Shown here: positions 23,982 to 33,340 of the stretch, piece after piece
Numbering within the stretch: the stretch's first letter is position 1
Layout: each line of letters starts with the position of its first letter
Assembly (NCBI GenBank): GCA_902776365.1
Contig: CACYPU010000010.1
Span: 1-64,000, forward strand
Reading direction: 5' to 3'
DNA: 64,000 nt
DNA from: an uncultured Bacteroidota bacterium
Lineage (GTDB): Bacteria > Bacteroidota > Bacteroidia > Bacteroidales > P3
The notes under the pieces: model-generated
Databases searched by the model: none
Told to the model about the DNA's origin: nothing
The model's input: only the letters and a program-made list of their open reading frames with translations
Made by a program: the position numbers and the translations under genes

Positions 23982-26900
23982 ATGAAAAAAGTATTCTTTG
24001 CATTAGTGGCCCTGATGGGGCTGATGTGTCATCAGGCACAGGCTCAGATGATTATCGACACGTGGAGTATGACCACGGGTGTCGACACGACGCTGTGGTA
24101 CGACATCGACGGTGTGGACACGGTGATTATCGCCAGTGGGTTCAACATGTCGGCATGTTCGGGGGTGAGAGACATCGGATTCGATTTCACGCTGGGCGTG
24201 GCGACCTACAGCCAGTTTTCGACCAACATCAACGGCACGGTGCGGCTGGGTAGTACGCCGGTGCCGTCGAGCGGCGGTTATTCGAACGCCTTGAACCAGA
24301 GCAACGGTCCCAAGATAGAGCCCTTCGGCTGGAGGGGCCGATTCGACGACAACTGCTATACGCGTATGGCGCTGCTGGGCACCGCGGGGAACCGGGTGCG
24401 GGTGGTGGAGACGCGGATGAAAGACTACAATTCCGGCGGCGACTCGCTGTATGTGAGCTTCCAGGTGCAACTGTTCGAGACAGGCGGCTTTCGGGTGGTG
24501 TATGGCGAGTCAGACTCCGGGGCGGTACATTCCGCCTCTTCCGTGCTCTTGCAGAACGGTGTGTCGGCAACCAACAACAATAACAGGGATATCATCTTCT
24601 TCGACTTCGCCACCCACGAGGCGGTGCGCCTCAACACCACTTGCTCGCTTTACAACACCGCGGAGTTGTGGCCTGAGAAAGGCCGCTGGTACAACCTAGA
24701 GCCCGATGCTTCGCCTTGCCCATATCCAGGCAACATCACCGTGGTGAGCAACAATCCCGACAGCACGGTGCTCAGCTGGCCTGCGGTGGCGGGCGCTGGC
24801 TACCACCTGTCGATTGCCGAAGCCGGCCTCGACGCCATCCTCAACGACACCTCTATCTACATCATGGGCATGCTCAACGGTGCCACCACCTATATTGGGA
24901 CGTTACAGACGATGTGCGCCGACGGCAGCGAGAGCTACCGCATGCGCGAGTTTTCGTTCACCACCGCCAACGGTCCGGTGAACAGCATGCCGTGGACAGC
25001 CGACTTTGACAACGCCACGGCTGCCGCCAACTGGAACATCACCCTGCGGGCCGACCAGATATCTAACTGGGAGCGCCGTACCGCCAGCGGCAACGGATAT
25101 ATGTACAGCGGCGCCATCGACAACCCCGCCTACACTGCCGACGCGTGGCTCATCTCGCCAGCCATTCCGCTGCCGGCGGGGGCCAAAGTGCCGGTGATGT
25201 GGGACTACCGCGCTCTGCAATCGACCAACCGATACGACACTCCGGTGATCGACGTGATGGTGGCAATATGCGACTCGACCGACGCCATCGACACAGCAGC
25301 TGCCGCATGGACCAAACTGATGACTCTTGAAGGGATAGTGCCGAACTACAAGACCTACTGCCTAACACTCGAAGGCTACGGCGGCCACCGTGTGCGCGTG
25401 GCTTTCGCACGCCACGGCTTCTGCTTCGGCACCGCCTATATCGACAATGTGCGCATAGGCACCGCCGACACGCTGGCACGCATCTACGCCCCGCTGCACC
25501 CTATGGTGGGTGAAAGCACCGAGCTGCGGGCTCTGTATGTCGGTGTCGACACCATTGCGACTCCTTTCAACTGGAATTCCTCCAAGCATGACAACAACGA
25601 GGCCACTATGACAGCCCGGCCCGACAGCCGTGTGGTCGACATCGTCTATGCCACTGCCGGCCTCGACACCATCACCCTGCAATACGGCACCCGTACCGAC
25701 ACCTTGGTGGTGCTGGTCAAGGACTGCGCCACAGCGTCGAACTACCCCTGGCGCGACGACTTCGAGAACGGCACCGACTGCTGGACGCTGCCCTCCGACA
25801 ATCGCTGGTACCTGCACCGCTACCCCAGTTGCGCCTACGACGGCAACTGCTACATGCGTTCCAAAACGAATCCGGCGACCGCACACAACCGTCTGCTGTC
25901 GAACACCTTCGTGATGCCCTCGGCAGCCGATATCGCCTACCTGTCGCTGATATTCCAAGCCCGCAACACCTACGCTAACACCGATGCCCACCTCTCCGTA
26001 TACTTCGCTCTGGACAGCAATAACACCGAGACGCTACTAATCGACACCGTGATAGGATGGAACACCTACAGGCAGATAATCGTTCCGCTCAGCAACCTGG
26101 CGGGGCAGACGGGCCACTTTGTCTTCGAGCACTGGACATCGTCGACTTCAACCACCCACGACATATACCTCGACAACGTGGAGGTGCGCTACGCCGCCAA
26201 TCCTGTCATCACCCACAACATCCCCGACCATGCCTATGTCGGCGACACCAATACCTTCATCGCCACAATATCTGAAGGTGCAACCACTGGACTTACCTAC
26301 AGTTGGCGCTCTACGATGCTCGACATAGGCAATGCCGACACTATAGGCAATGGCCACGATGGCAACCTGCATATAGCCTATCTCTATGGCGGCGTCGACA
26401 CCATCATAGTCACAGCCACAAACGCCTACGGCAGTACTAGCGATACCTCAATAATTACAATATGCGAGCCTATCGAACAGTTCCCGTGGCAAGCCAATTT
26501 CAACGACAGGGGCTGCTGGTACACCGCCGACGCACAGGACTGGGCCATAGTCAATAATTATACCGTCAACCACAATGTGCTGTCGGCACGGGGCGACCTA
26601 TCCACCCAGGGCACCATAGCACTGCCGACGATGCTTCTCCCAATGGATACCACCCTCACCCTCGATTACAAAACACGCGGCAATTCGGAGTACAGCGTGC
26701 TGCTGACCACCGGCCCCTATGGCAGCTACGACAGCGTGCTGTACAATGGCACGATAACCTCGGGAGGCGATTTCGCCTGGCAAAGCATCAGCCTCGGCGC
26801 CTACGCCGGGCAGAGGGTGCGCATAGCCTTCAGCAAACCACACAACTACGATGTCATACAGATTGACAGCATCATAGTGCGCAGCCACGCCCATCCCATC

Positions 26901-29636
26901 ATTGTACTCGAAGCCCCGCGGCACGCCTTCACCGACGGCGCCGCCACAGCTACCGTACGCCTCACCCACGGCGACCCGACGACGATGGTATATCAGTGGC
27001 GCTCCACCCTGCTAGACACTACCGTCACCCAAACCTCGCCGCTGATAAACCTCACCTACACAACCACCGGCATTGACACCATCAGCGTGGTGGGCGTCAA
27101 CAACCATGGTGCCGACAGCGCAACGGCAGTGACGGTGGTGACCACATGGGACACTCTGCAGGCGCCCTGCGTGGTCGACGACTTCGGTGGCGGCAACCTC
27201 GACCATTGGTATCAGGATGCCAAATGCTCGTGGCAGGAATATCTAGGCACAGGGCGCTCCTACTGGTACAACCGGACCGTCGACGCCCGCATAGTGTCGC
27301 GTGCCATCATGGTGCCCACCTGGGCCGACGACAGCCTGATGCTCGAATGGAAGGCCGCCGCCGAGAGACGCAACACCGCCATGCGCTACTATGTGCTGGC
27401 CACCACAGGCGACTACACCGACTATTCGCAGTACGACACCCTCTACACTTTCGACACAGTGCTCAACACCGCCCAAGTTGCTTGGAACATAGGCCGTGCT
27501 GGCCTGGGGGCCTACGCCGGACAAACCATACATGTGGCTTTCGTCAACCACCCCACAGCCACCTTCTACCAATACGACGCCCGTGCGCTGCGCATCGACG
27601 ACGTGCAGATAGTCAACCTGCGGCTTCCTCATGTGAGGATTGTCAAACCCTCGGTGGCACATAGCGGCGAGCCGACCTTGGTGCGCGCCGAGCTAGTAGA
27701 GGGCTCGAACATAGGCGCCAGCTACACATGGCATTCAACCATGGCCACCGCCGGACTGGCCACCATGACTGTAAACAACGACAGCCTGCATATCCACTAC
27801 ACTTCTGCCGGCACTGACACCATCAGCGTCAGAGTCGCCACCGCCTACGGTACCGACAGTGTCACCACCACCCTCGAAGTGCAGAACTGCGCCACGGTCA
27901 ACACCCTGCCGTGGTCTGAAAACTGGCTCTACACCTCGGGCCTCGGATGCTGGCGGTCGTACAACTTCACGCCCACCAACAACAGCGAATGGTGGTACAG
28001 CTACCAGAGCGGCATGCACAGCAGCCAATCGTACAGCGGCTATGATGCCAACAACTGGCTGATAAGCCCAGCCATACAGATGCCCGACACACCCGACTGC
28101 GCCACCCTGCGCTACTATCTCCGTGCTCCCTATACGCATCAAGACGGATACCTCTGTTCCGCCGAACTCGATGTGCTGGTCTCCACCGGCGACGCCACCG
28201 ACACCTCCTCGTTCAACCATGTGCTCTTCAGCGGCTACCTCCATATCGGCGACAATATCAACGACAGCCGCCTCTACGAGGCTGTGCTCGACAACTTTGC
28301 CGGCCAGCGCATACACCTGGCATTCGTACACCGTGGCCCGCACTGCAGCATCTTCATCGACAGCGTGAGCATCCGCGAAGGAGGCCATCCACAAGTGACC
28401 CTCAACGGTCCCATCTCGGCACATACCAATGAGCCATGCCGCTATGTAGCCACGCTCACCGCAGGCGGTCGCAGAAACCTCACCTACACCTGGCACTCCA
28501 CACTGCTCGACACCACCTTCATCGCCTCCGACACCTTAGTCCTCACCTACCCTGCCGCCGACACCGACATCGTTACTGTGACTGTCAGCAACGCCTACGG
28601 CAGCAACTCGGCATCGGTCTATGTCAATGTGTACGACTGCCCTACTGTTACGCTGCCGTGGTATGAAGACTTCGAAGACAGCACCTCGGCCGACTGCTGG
28701 AACACTCTCGCCACGCATTGGAACAGCGACTTCGACTATGAGCAAATTGCTGGCAGCTGGCACCGCACCGGCGACAGCTCAGGCCACCACATGCAGGTGG
28801 AGAGCATGGCACGCGACTTCCTGATAACGCCAGCCATCACGCTGCCCACCACCGTTGCAAACAACGACATTATCCTCTGTTGGAGCCAGCAAAGTTGGAT
28901 GAGGATGACCGTACTCGTATCGCCCACCGCGCAATACGATAGAGATTATTACTTTACCGACACCATCGCCGACACGAACACCAGCGGCATCTTCAGTGTG
29001 TCGCTCAATGAGTACGCTGGCACCACAGTAAGAATTGCCTTCGTGGCCAACTATTCATATGGCTCTGCGATGACCATCGACGACGTGTCAGTCACACTTG
29101 TCGTCGACACCACGCCCGTCATCCCTGACACCGTGTGGCGCACCGTCACTGTGACCACCAATGCCACTGATGTCGCCGAGCCCTACGGCAGCGGCGTCTA
29201 TGCCGACAGCAGCACGGTGGAGATAGGCTACATGATTATTGATACAGCCACCACTGGCGGCCACTGGCAGTTCCTCGGCTGGAGCGACGGCCCCATGGGC
29301 AATCCGCGCGACATTCTCGTAACCTCCGACACCGCCATCGTCGCACTCTTCGAATGGGTCGCCGACAGCACCGAGGGTATCAACGAATTATCAATTTTCA
29401 ATTCTCAATTTTCAATTTACCCCAACCCTGCCAGCACGACGGTGACGATTGAAGCAGCGAACAGTGAACCGTTGACAGTAACCATCTTCGACATAAACGG
29501 CCGTCAAGTCTACACTAACGCACTAACGCAATCAAGCACCAACGCAATCACCCTCGACATCAGCCACTGGCCCGCCGGCACCTACTTCGTCCGCCTCAAA
29601 GAACTGGGCATCGTGAAGAAGCTGATTATTAGATAA
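23982..29636 (+). CDS. Giant modular T9SS-exported surface protein
   Basis: This is about 1,884 residues starting at the ATG at 23982 (MKKVFFALVALMGLMCHQAQA, a signal peptide). After an N-terminal domain there are six jelly-roll modules of the choice-of-anchor J/MAM-like type, at about residues 336-492, 588-729, 835-962, 1063-1205, 1308-1459 and 1558-1700. Each opens with PW-x-x-D/N-F...CW and closes with AGQRVRIAF...IDxVxI. Between modules 2 to 6 lie Ig/PKD-like linkers with YxWRSTLLDT and DTIxVTxxNAYGxxS. Residues 1808-1884 are a type A sorting domain (YPNPASTTVTIEAAN, FDINGRQVY, GTYFVRL, KKLIIR). It is probably an adhesin or glycan-binding protein; no enzyme motif is visible. Confidence 0.88.
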   Translation: MKKVFFALVALMGLMCHQAQAQMIIDTWSMTTGVDTTLWYDIDGVDTVIIASGFNMSACSGVRDIGFDFTLGVATYSQFSTNINGTVRLGSTPVPSSGGYSNALNQSNGPKIEPFGWRGRFDDNCYTRMALLGTAGNRVRVVETRMKDYNSGGDSLYVSFQVQLFETGGFRVVYGESDSGAVHSASSVLLQNGVSATNNNNRDIIFFDFATHEAVRLNTTCSLYNTAELWPEKGRWYNLEPDASPCPYPGNITVVSNNPDSTVLSWPAVAGAGYHLSIAEAGLDAILNDTSIYIMGMLNGATTYIGTLQTMCADGSESYRMREFSFTTANGPVNSMPWTADFDNATAAANWNITLRADQISNWERRTASGNGYMYSGAIDNPAYTADAWLISPAIPLPAGAKVPVMWDYRALQSTNRYDTPVIDVMVAICDSTDAIDTAAAAWTKLMTLEGIVPNYKTYCLTLEGYGGHRVRVAFARHGFCFGTAYIDNVRIGTADTLARIYAPLHPMVGESTELRALYVGVDTIATPFNWNSSKHDNNEATMTARPDSRVVDIVYATAGLDTITLQYGTRTDTLVVLVKDCATASNYPWRDDFENGTDCWTLPSDNRWYLHRYPSCAYDGNCYMRSKTNPATAHNRLLSNTFVMPSAADIAYLSLIFQARNTYANTDAHLSVYFALDSNNTETLLIDTVIGWNTYRQIIVPLSNLAGQTGHFVFEHWTSSTSTTHDIYLDNVEVRYAANPVITHNIPDHAYVGDTNTFIATISEGATTGLTYSWRSTMLDIGNADTIGNGHDGNLHIAYLYGGVDTIIVTATNAYGSTSDTSIITICEPIEQFPWQANFNDRGCWYTADAQDWAIVNNYTVNHNVLSARGDLSTQGTIALPTMLLPMDTTLTLDYKTRGNSEYSVLLTTGPYGSYDSVLYNGTITSGGDFAWQSISLGAYAGQRVRIAFSKPHNYDVIQIDSIIVRSHAHPIIVLEAPRHAFTDGAATATVRLTHGDPTTMVYQWRSTLLDTTVTQTSPLINLTYTTTGIDTISVVGVNNHGADSATAVTVVTTWDTLQAPCVVDDFGGGNLDHWYQDAKCSWQEYLGTGRSYWYNRTVDARIVSRAIMVPTWADDSLMLEWKAAAERRNTAMRYYVLATTGDYTDYSQYDTLYTFDTVLNTAQVAWNIGRAGLGAYAGQTIHVAFVNHPTATFYQYDARALRIDDVQIVNLRLPHVRIVKPSVAHSGEPTLVRAELVEGSNIGASYTWHSTMATAGLATMTVNNDSLHIHYTSAGTDTISVRVATAYGTDSVTTTLEVQNCATVNTLPWSENWLYTSGLGCWRSYNFTPTNNSEWWYSYQSGMHSSQSYSGYDANNWLISPAIQMPDTPDCATLRYYLRAPYTHQDGYLCSAELDVLVSTGDATDTSSFNHVLFSGYLHIGDNINDSRLYEAVLDNFAGQRIHLAFVHRGPHCSIFIDSVSIREGGHPQVTLNGPISAHTNEPCRYVATLTAGGRRNLTYTWHSTLLDTTFIASDTLVLTYPAADTDIVTVTVSNAYGSNSASVYVNVYDCPTVTLPWYEDFEDSTSADCWNTLATHWNSDFDYEQIAGSWHRTGDSSGHHMQVESMARDFLITPAITLPTTVANNDIILCWSQQSWMRMTVLVSPTAQYDRDYYFTDTIADTNTSGIFSVSLNEYAGTTVRIAFVANYSYGSAMTIDDVSVTLVVDTTPVIPDTVWRTVTVTTNATDVAEPYGSGVYADSSTVEIGYMIIDTATTGGHWQFLGWSDGPMGNPRDILVTSDTAIVALFEWVADSTEGINELSIFNSQFSIYPNPASTTVTIEAANSEPLTVTIFDINGRQVYTNALTQSSTNAITLDISHWPAGTYFVRLKELGIVKKLIIR
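29385..29418. repeat. CAATTTTCAATTCTCAATTT repeat in a T9SS gene
   Basis: It lies in frame just before the sorting domain and encodes LSIFNSQFSIYPNP. Reverse complement of the repeat in the kinase gene at 10209-10242. Confidence 0.75.
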
Positions 29637-29675
29637 AAAGTTTTTGCCCACCCTATAAGCAATAAAATCGTCTGC

Positions 29676-29701
29676 TTGTCGTTATTAACAAAAAACGACA
29701 A
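29676..29701 (+). promoter_or_regulatory. Hairpin just upstream of the SDR start codon
   Basis: The perfect 8-bp stem TTGTCGTT/AACGACAA with a ten-base loop ends 3 bases before the ATG at 29705. There is no T-run, so it may affect translation of the SDR rather than terminate the T9SS gene. Confidence 0.4.
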
Positions 29702-29704
29702 CAG

Positions 29705-30460
29705 ATGAACAAGACTGTACTGATAACCGGCGCAACCAGCGGCATCGGCCTCGCTTGCGCCCGTAAATTCGCCACCAACGGCGACCGCCTTATCCTCACC
29801 GGCCGCAAGCCCCAGCTCCTCGAGGAGATTCGCAGTGAATTGACCGCCAAGGGCACCGAGGTGCTCACTCTGGTCTTCGACGTCCGAAACCGCGAACAGG
29901 CCACCAAGTGCATCGAGGGTCTCCCCGCCGAATGGAAGGACATCGACGTGCTGGTGAACAACGCCGGCCTCGCCCTCGGCCTCGAGCCCGAATACGAAGG
30001 CCACTACGACGACTGGGACATCATGGTCGACACCAACATCAAAGGTCTGCTCACCATGACGCGCCTCGTGGTGCCCGGCATGGTCGAGCGCGACCGCGGC
30101 CACATCATCAACATCGGCTCCGTGGCCGGCGACGCCGCCTATGCCAACGGCAACGTCTACTGCGCCACCAAGGCCGCCGTGAAGACCATCACCGACGGCT
30201 TGCGTCTTGATGTGGCCAACACCGCCATCCGCGTCACCAACCTCAAGCCCGGCCTCGTGGAGACCAACTTCAGCAACACGCGCTTCCATGGCGACACCGA
30301 GCGCGCCGCCAACGTCTACAAGGGCATCAAGCCCCTCACGGGCGACGACATCGCCGACACAGCGGTCTTTGCCGCCAACGCCCCCGACCATGTGCAGATT
30401 GCCGAGGTGCTTATCCTCGCCACACACCAGGGCAGCGGCAGCGTCATCGTCCGCAAATAA
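29705..30460 (+). CDS. SDR family oxidoreductase (YdfG-like)
   Basis: The 251-residue classical short-chain dehydrogenase has the coenzyme loop TGATSGIGLACARKF, NNAGLALGLEPEYEG, the catalytic Ser in NIGSVAGDAAY and YCATKAAVK. The pattern NAGLALG/EPEYEG is typical of the YdfG group, NADP-dependent 3-hydroxy acid (serine/allo-threonine) dehydrogenases. The substrate is inferred from similarity only. The smpB gene follows 9 bases later. Confidence 0.88.
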   Translation: MNKTVLITGATSGIGLACARKFATNGDRLILTGRKPQLLEEIRSELTAKGTEVLTLVFDVRNREQATKCIEGLPAEWKDIDVLVNNAGLALGLEPEYEGHYDDWDIMVDTNIKGLLTMTRLVVPGMVERDRGHIINIGSVAGDAAYANGNVYCATKAAVKTITDGLRLDVANTAIRVTNLKPGLVETNFSNTRFHGDTERAANVYKGIKPLTGDDIADTAVFAANAPDHVQIAEVLILATHQGSGSVIVRK

Positions 30461-30469
30461 AAGCCCTCC

Positions 30470-30922
30470 ATGGAAGCGAAGAACATCATAGAAATCAAAA
30501 ACAAACGGGCGGCTTACGAGTACTTCCTGATGGACGAGTACCAGGCCGGTTTGGTGCTCATGGGCAGCGAAATCAAGAGCATCCGCGAGGGCAAGGCCAA
30601 CCTCAGTGACGCCTGGTGCACCTTCGTCGGCAACGAACTGTTTGTCCGCGACATGCACATCTCGGAATACAAGTTCGGCAGCTACTGGGGCCACCAGGCC
30701 AAACGAGACCGCAAGCTGCTGCTCACCCGCCGCGAGCTGCGCAAGCTGCAGAACAAAATCAAGGAGCGTGGCTATACCATCGTCCCCGAACTGCTCTATG
30801 TCGACCCCCGCGGCTACGCCAAGATGACCATTGCCCTCGCCAAGGGCAAGCATCACTACGACAAGCGCGAGACCATCAAAGCCAAGGACTCGCGGCGCGA
30901 TATGGAAAGGGAACTAATATAA
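30470..30922 (+). CDS. smpB: SsrA-binding protein
   Basis: The 150-residue SmpB binds tmRNA and brings it to stalled ribosomes. Motifs: IEIKNKRAAYEYFLMDEYQAGLVL, GSEIKSIREGKANLSDAWC, DMHISEY and a basic tail GKHHYDKRETIKAKDSRRDM. Full length. No tmRNA gene was recognised nearby. Confidence 0.96.
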   Translation: MEAKNIIEIKNKRAAYEYFLMDEYQAGLVLMGSEIKSIREGKANLSDAWCTFVGNELFVRDMHISEYKFGSYWGHQAKRDRKLLLTRRELRKLQNKIKERGYTIVPELLYVDPRGYAKMTIALAKGKHHYDKRETIKAKDSRRDMERELI

Positions 30923-30957
30923 ATGTGTTAATGTCTGATTGCTTGAATGTTTGAGTT

Positions 30958-32265
30958 ATGAAAGTCTTCAAGTTTGGAGGGGCCTCGGTCAACAGCGCCG
31001 ATGCCGTGCGCAACATGGCGCAGATAGTGAATTCGGAATTCGGAATTCAGAATTCGGAATCAACAGAGCCTTTGGTGGTCGTCGTCTCCGCCATGGGTAA
31101 GACCACCAATCTCTTGGAGAAACTCGTCCCTACCAATTCGGAATTCGAAATTCAGAATTCCGAATTGAGACAGCAACTCGAAGACTATCACCTCACCATC
31201 GCCAAGTCGCTGATTCCAAACGACGAAACCCTCGTCAACAAAGTCCTCGACCTCCTCCACCAACTCGACGACACCATCAACACACTCAGTCACTCAGTCA
31301 CCCAGTCACTCAGTCACTTGAACTACAACTACTGCTACGACCAGGTGGTCTCCTTCGGCGAGCTCATCTCCACCACCATCATCGCCCACTACCTCAACCA
31401 CCTTGGAATCAGCACCCTGTGGTGTGACGCCCGCCAGCTTATCCGCACCGACGACCACTACCGCGAAGGCCGTGTCGACTGGCAAGCCACACAACATGAA
31501 ATTAAAAATATAGAATTAAAAAATAAAAAGTCTCACAGCGTTGTCCTTACCCAAGGATTTATTGGTGGAACCGACGGCGGAACAACTACATTGGGGAGAG
31601 AGGGTTCCGACTACTCCGCCGCCATCCTTGCCTACTGCCTTGACGCCGAGAGCGTCACCATCTGGAAAGATGTCCCCGGCTTCCTCAATGCCGACCCCAA
31701 GTTCTTCCACGATACCGTCAAAATATCGCAGATACCATACAATGAAGCCATTGAGCTGGCTTACTACGGTGCCTCCGTCATCCACCCCAAGACGGTGAAA
31801 CCCATTCAGAACAAGGGTATTCCACTCTATATTCGCTCCTTCATCACCCCTGAAGCCGAAGGTTCCTCCGTCGGCGACTACCGCACCCTCGTCCCCGAGA
31901 CGCCGCTCTACATCTTCGCCAACAACCAGATACTCCTCTCCATCCTCCCGCGCGACTACTCCTTCATCGCCGAGGACAACCTCCAGGTCATCTTCGGCAT
32001 CCTTAACGAGCTTGGAATCAGGGTGAACCTCATGCAGAACTCCGCCCTGAGCTTCTCCATCTGCATCAACAACAACCCCCTGCTCGTCCAACCCCTCATC
32101 GAGCGATTAAAGCACTTGTTCCGTGTGCGTTACAACGAAAACCTCCAGCTCATCACCATCCGCTACTACACCCAGGAGGTCATCGACCGCATCGTCGCCG
32201 GCCGCCCCATCCTCCTCGAGCAGCGCTCCCGCACCACCGAGCAGCTCATCGTCCCCGCCCAATAG
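30958..32265 (+). CDS. Aspartate kinase with repeat-encoded insertions
   Basis: This 435-residue monofunctional aspartokinase starts with KVFKFGGASVNSADAV and has VVVSAMGKTTNLLEKL, SFGELISTTI, TQGFIGGTDGGTTTLGREGSDYSAA, the regulatory YGASVIHPKTVKPIQ and C-terminal ACT-like domains. It phosphorylates aspartate for lysine, threonine and methionine synthesis. Four segments are encoded by short DNA repeats and look inserted in loops: NSEFGIQNSES (about 24-34), NSEFEIQNSELRQQ (about 60-73), TLSHSVTQSLSHL (about 109-121) and IKNIELKNKKS (about 182-192). The core motifs remain intact and in frame. Confidence 0.93.
   Translation: MKVFKFGGASVNSADAVRNMAQIVNSEFGIQNSESTEPLVVVVSAMGKTTNLLEKLVPTNSEFEIQNSELRQQLEDYHLTIAKSLIPNDETLVNKVLDLLHQLDDTINTLSHSVTQSLSHLNYNYCYDQVVSFGELISTTIIAHYLNHLGISTLWCDARQLIRTDDHYREGRVDWQATQHEIKNIELKNKKSHSVVLTQGFIGGTDGGTTTLGREGSDYSAAILAYCLDAESVTIWKDVPGFLNADPKFFHDTVKISQIPYNEAIELAYYGASVIHPKTVKPIQNKGIPLYIRSFITPEAEGSSVGDYRTLVPETPLYIFANNQILLSILPRDYSFIAEDNLQVIFGILNELGIRVNLMQNSALSFSICINNNPLLVQPLIERLKHLFRVRYNENLQLITIRYYTQEVIDRIVAGRPILLEQRSRTTEQLIVPAQ
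31029..31060. repeat. GGAATTC repeat inside aspartokinase, copy 1
   Basis: Four ATTCGGA/ATTCAGA units in frame encode NSEFGIQNSE. Related to 3755-3782. Confidence 0.8.
31134..31169. repeat. GGAATTC repeat inside aspartokinase, copy 2
   Basis: A second in-frame block of ATTCGGAATTC units encodes NSEFEIQNSEL, nearly the same peptide as copy 1. Confidence 0.8.
31283..31320. repeat. CAGTCACT repeat inside aspartokinase
   Basis: Four to five CTCAGTCA units in frame encode LSHSVTQSLSH. A CAGTCACTCACC stretch also separates the two tRNA-Lys genes. Confidence 0.75.
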
Positions 32266-32290
32266 CCATCCCGTGAAAATACAATACCCT

Positions 32291-33313
32291 ATGAAACAAA
32301 TTATTATATCTTGTCTTCTCGCGTCATTGTTATTCTGTTCCTGCGGGAACAATGAGAAAGGCAGGCCCGGTTGGTCGGATACGATACCCGTCGAAGTGCT
32401 TGTCATCGACGATAGTACCACTCCCACGGAACGCAACTATGTGGGCGATATCGGATCGGAACGTGAGGTGCAGTTGTCATTCCTTCTGGGTGGTACGCTC
32501 ACCAAGGTGGCGGTGCAGAACGGACAGACGGTCAGCGCGGGACAGCTTCTGGCCGAGGTGGATGCCACCACCGCCAACAGCCTGCATGCCACCGCTGTGG
32601 CCACGCTGCGCCAGGCCGAAGATGCCTACCGCCGTCTGGAGGCCGTCCACAAAGAAGGCGGCATCAGCGATGTGAAATGGATAGAGATGGAGACCAACCT
32701 CGAGAAGGCGCGCCAGACCGAAGTAAGCACCCGCAAACACCTGGAAGACTGTGCGATAAAGGCGCCTTTCAGCGGCGTGATTTCGTGCGGCAACCATCAT
32801 GTGGGTCAGGAGTTGAAACCCGTGGAGCCTTTTGCTCGTTTGCTTGATATGAACAAGTTGCGGGTCGACTTCTCGGTGCCCGAACAGGAGATTTCACTGA
32901 TTCATGTGGGCGACGCCGTCACCGCCACGGTGCCTGCGTTGAACGACCGGGAGATTGCCTTGCGCATCAGCGACAAAAGCCTTATTGCCAACCCCTTGGG
33001 ACACACCTACAAGGTGCATGCCTCCATTGTCTCGGGCGATGTGAAAGGGCTGTTGCCCGACATGGTGGCCAAGGTGAATGTCAAGATAGGTGCCGCAGGA
33101 GGCATCGTGGTGCCCACCGACTGTGTGCAAACGATGCCCGAAGGCACCGTGGTGTGGGTCGTCGTCGACGGCAAAGCACAGCACCGACAGGTGGTGGTGG
33201 GCGACTTCATCAAGAATGGCGTGGTGATAAAAGAAGGCCTCTCGGCAGGTGACATCGTGGTGAAAGCGGGCCAGCAGAAATTGTACACCGACGCCAATGT
33301 GAGAGTTAAGTGA
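32291..33313 (+). CDS. RND efflux periplasmic adaptor (lipoprotein)
   Basis: This 340-residue membrane-fusion protein has a lipoprotein-type signal (LLASLLFCSCGN), a barrel-sandwich/biotinyl-like domain (VAVQNGQTVSAGQLLAEVDAT), a helical hairpin (about 85-130), a return lipoyl strand (CAIKAPFSGVISCGNHHVGQEL), and beta-barrel and membrane-proximal domains. It bridges the inner-membrane pump and the outer-membrane channel encoded directly downstream. The ATG at 32291 is chosen because it opens a clean signal peptide; the frame extends upstream into aspartokinase. Confidence 0.92.
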   Translation: MKQIIISCLLASLLFCSCGNNEKGRPGWSDTIPVEVLVIDDSTTPTERNYVGDIGSEREVQLSFLLGGTLTKVAVQNGQTVSAGQLLAEVDATTANSLHATAVATLRQAEDAYRRLEAVHKEGGISDVKWIEMETNLEKARQTEVSTRKHLEDCAIKAPFSGVISCGNHHVGQELKPVEPFARLLDMNKLRVDFSVPEQEISLIHVGDAVTATVPALNDREIALRISDKSLIANPLGHTYKVHASIVSGDVKGLLPDMVAKVNVKIGAAGGIVVPTDCVQTMPEGTVVWVVVDGKAQHRQVVVGDFIKNGVVIKEGLSAGDIVVKAGQQKLYTDANVRVK

Positions 33314-33340
33314 TTAGCGGTCAGTTATATGCTTTAAGTT

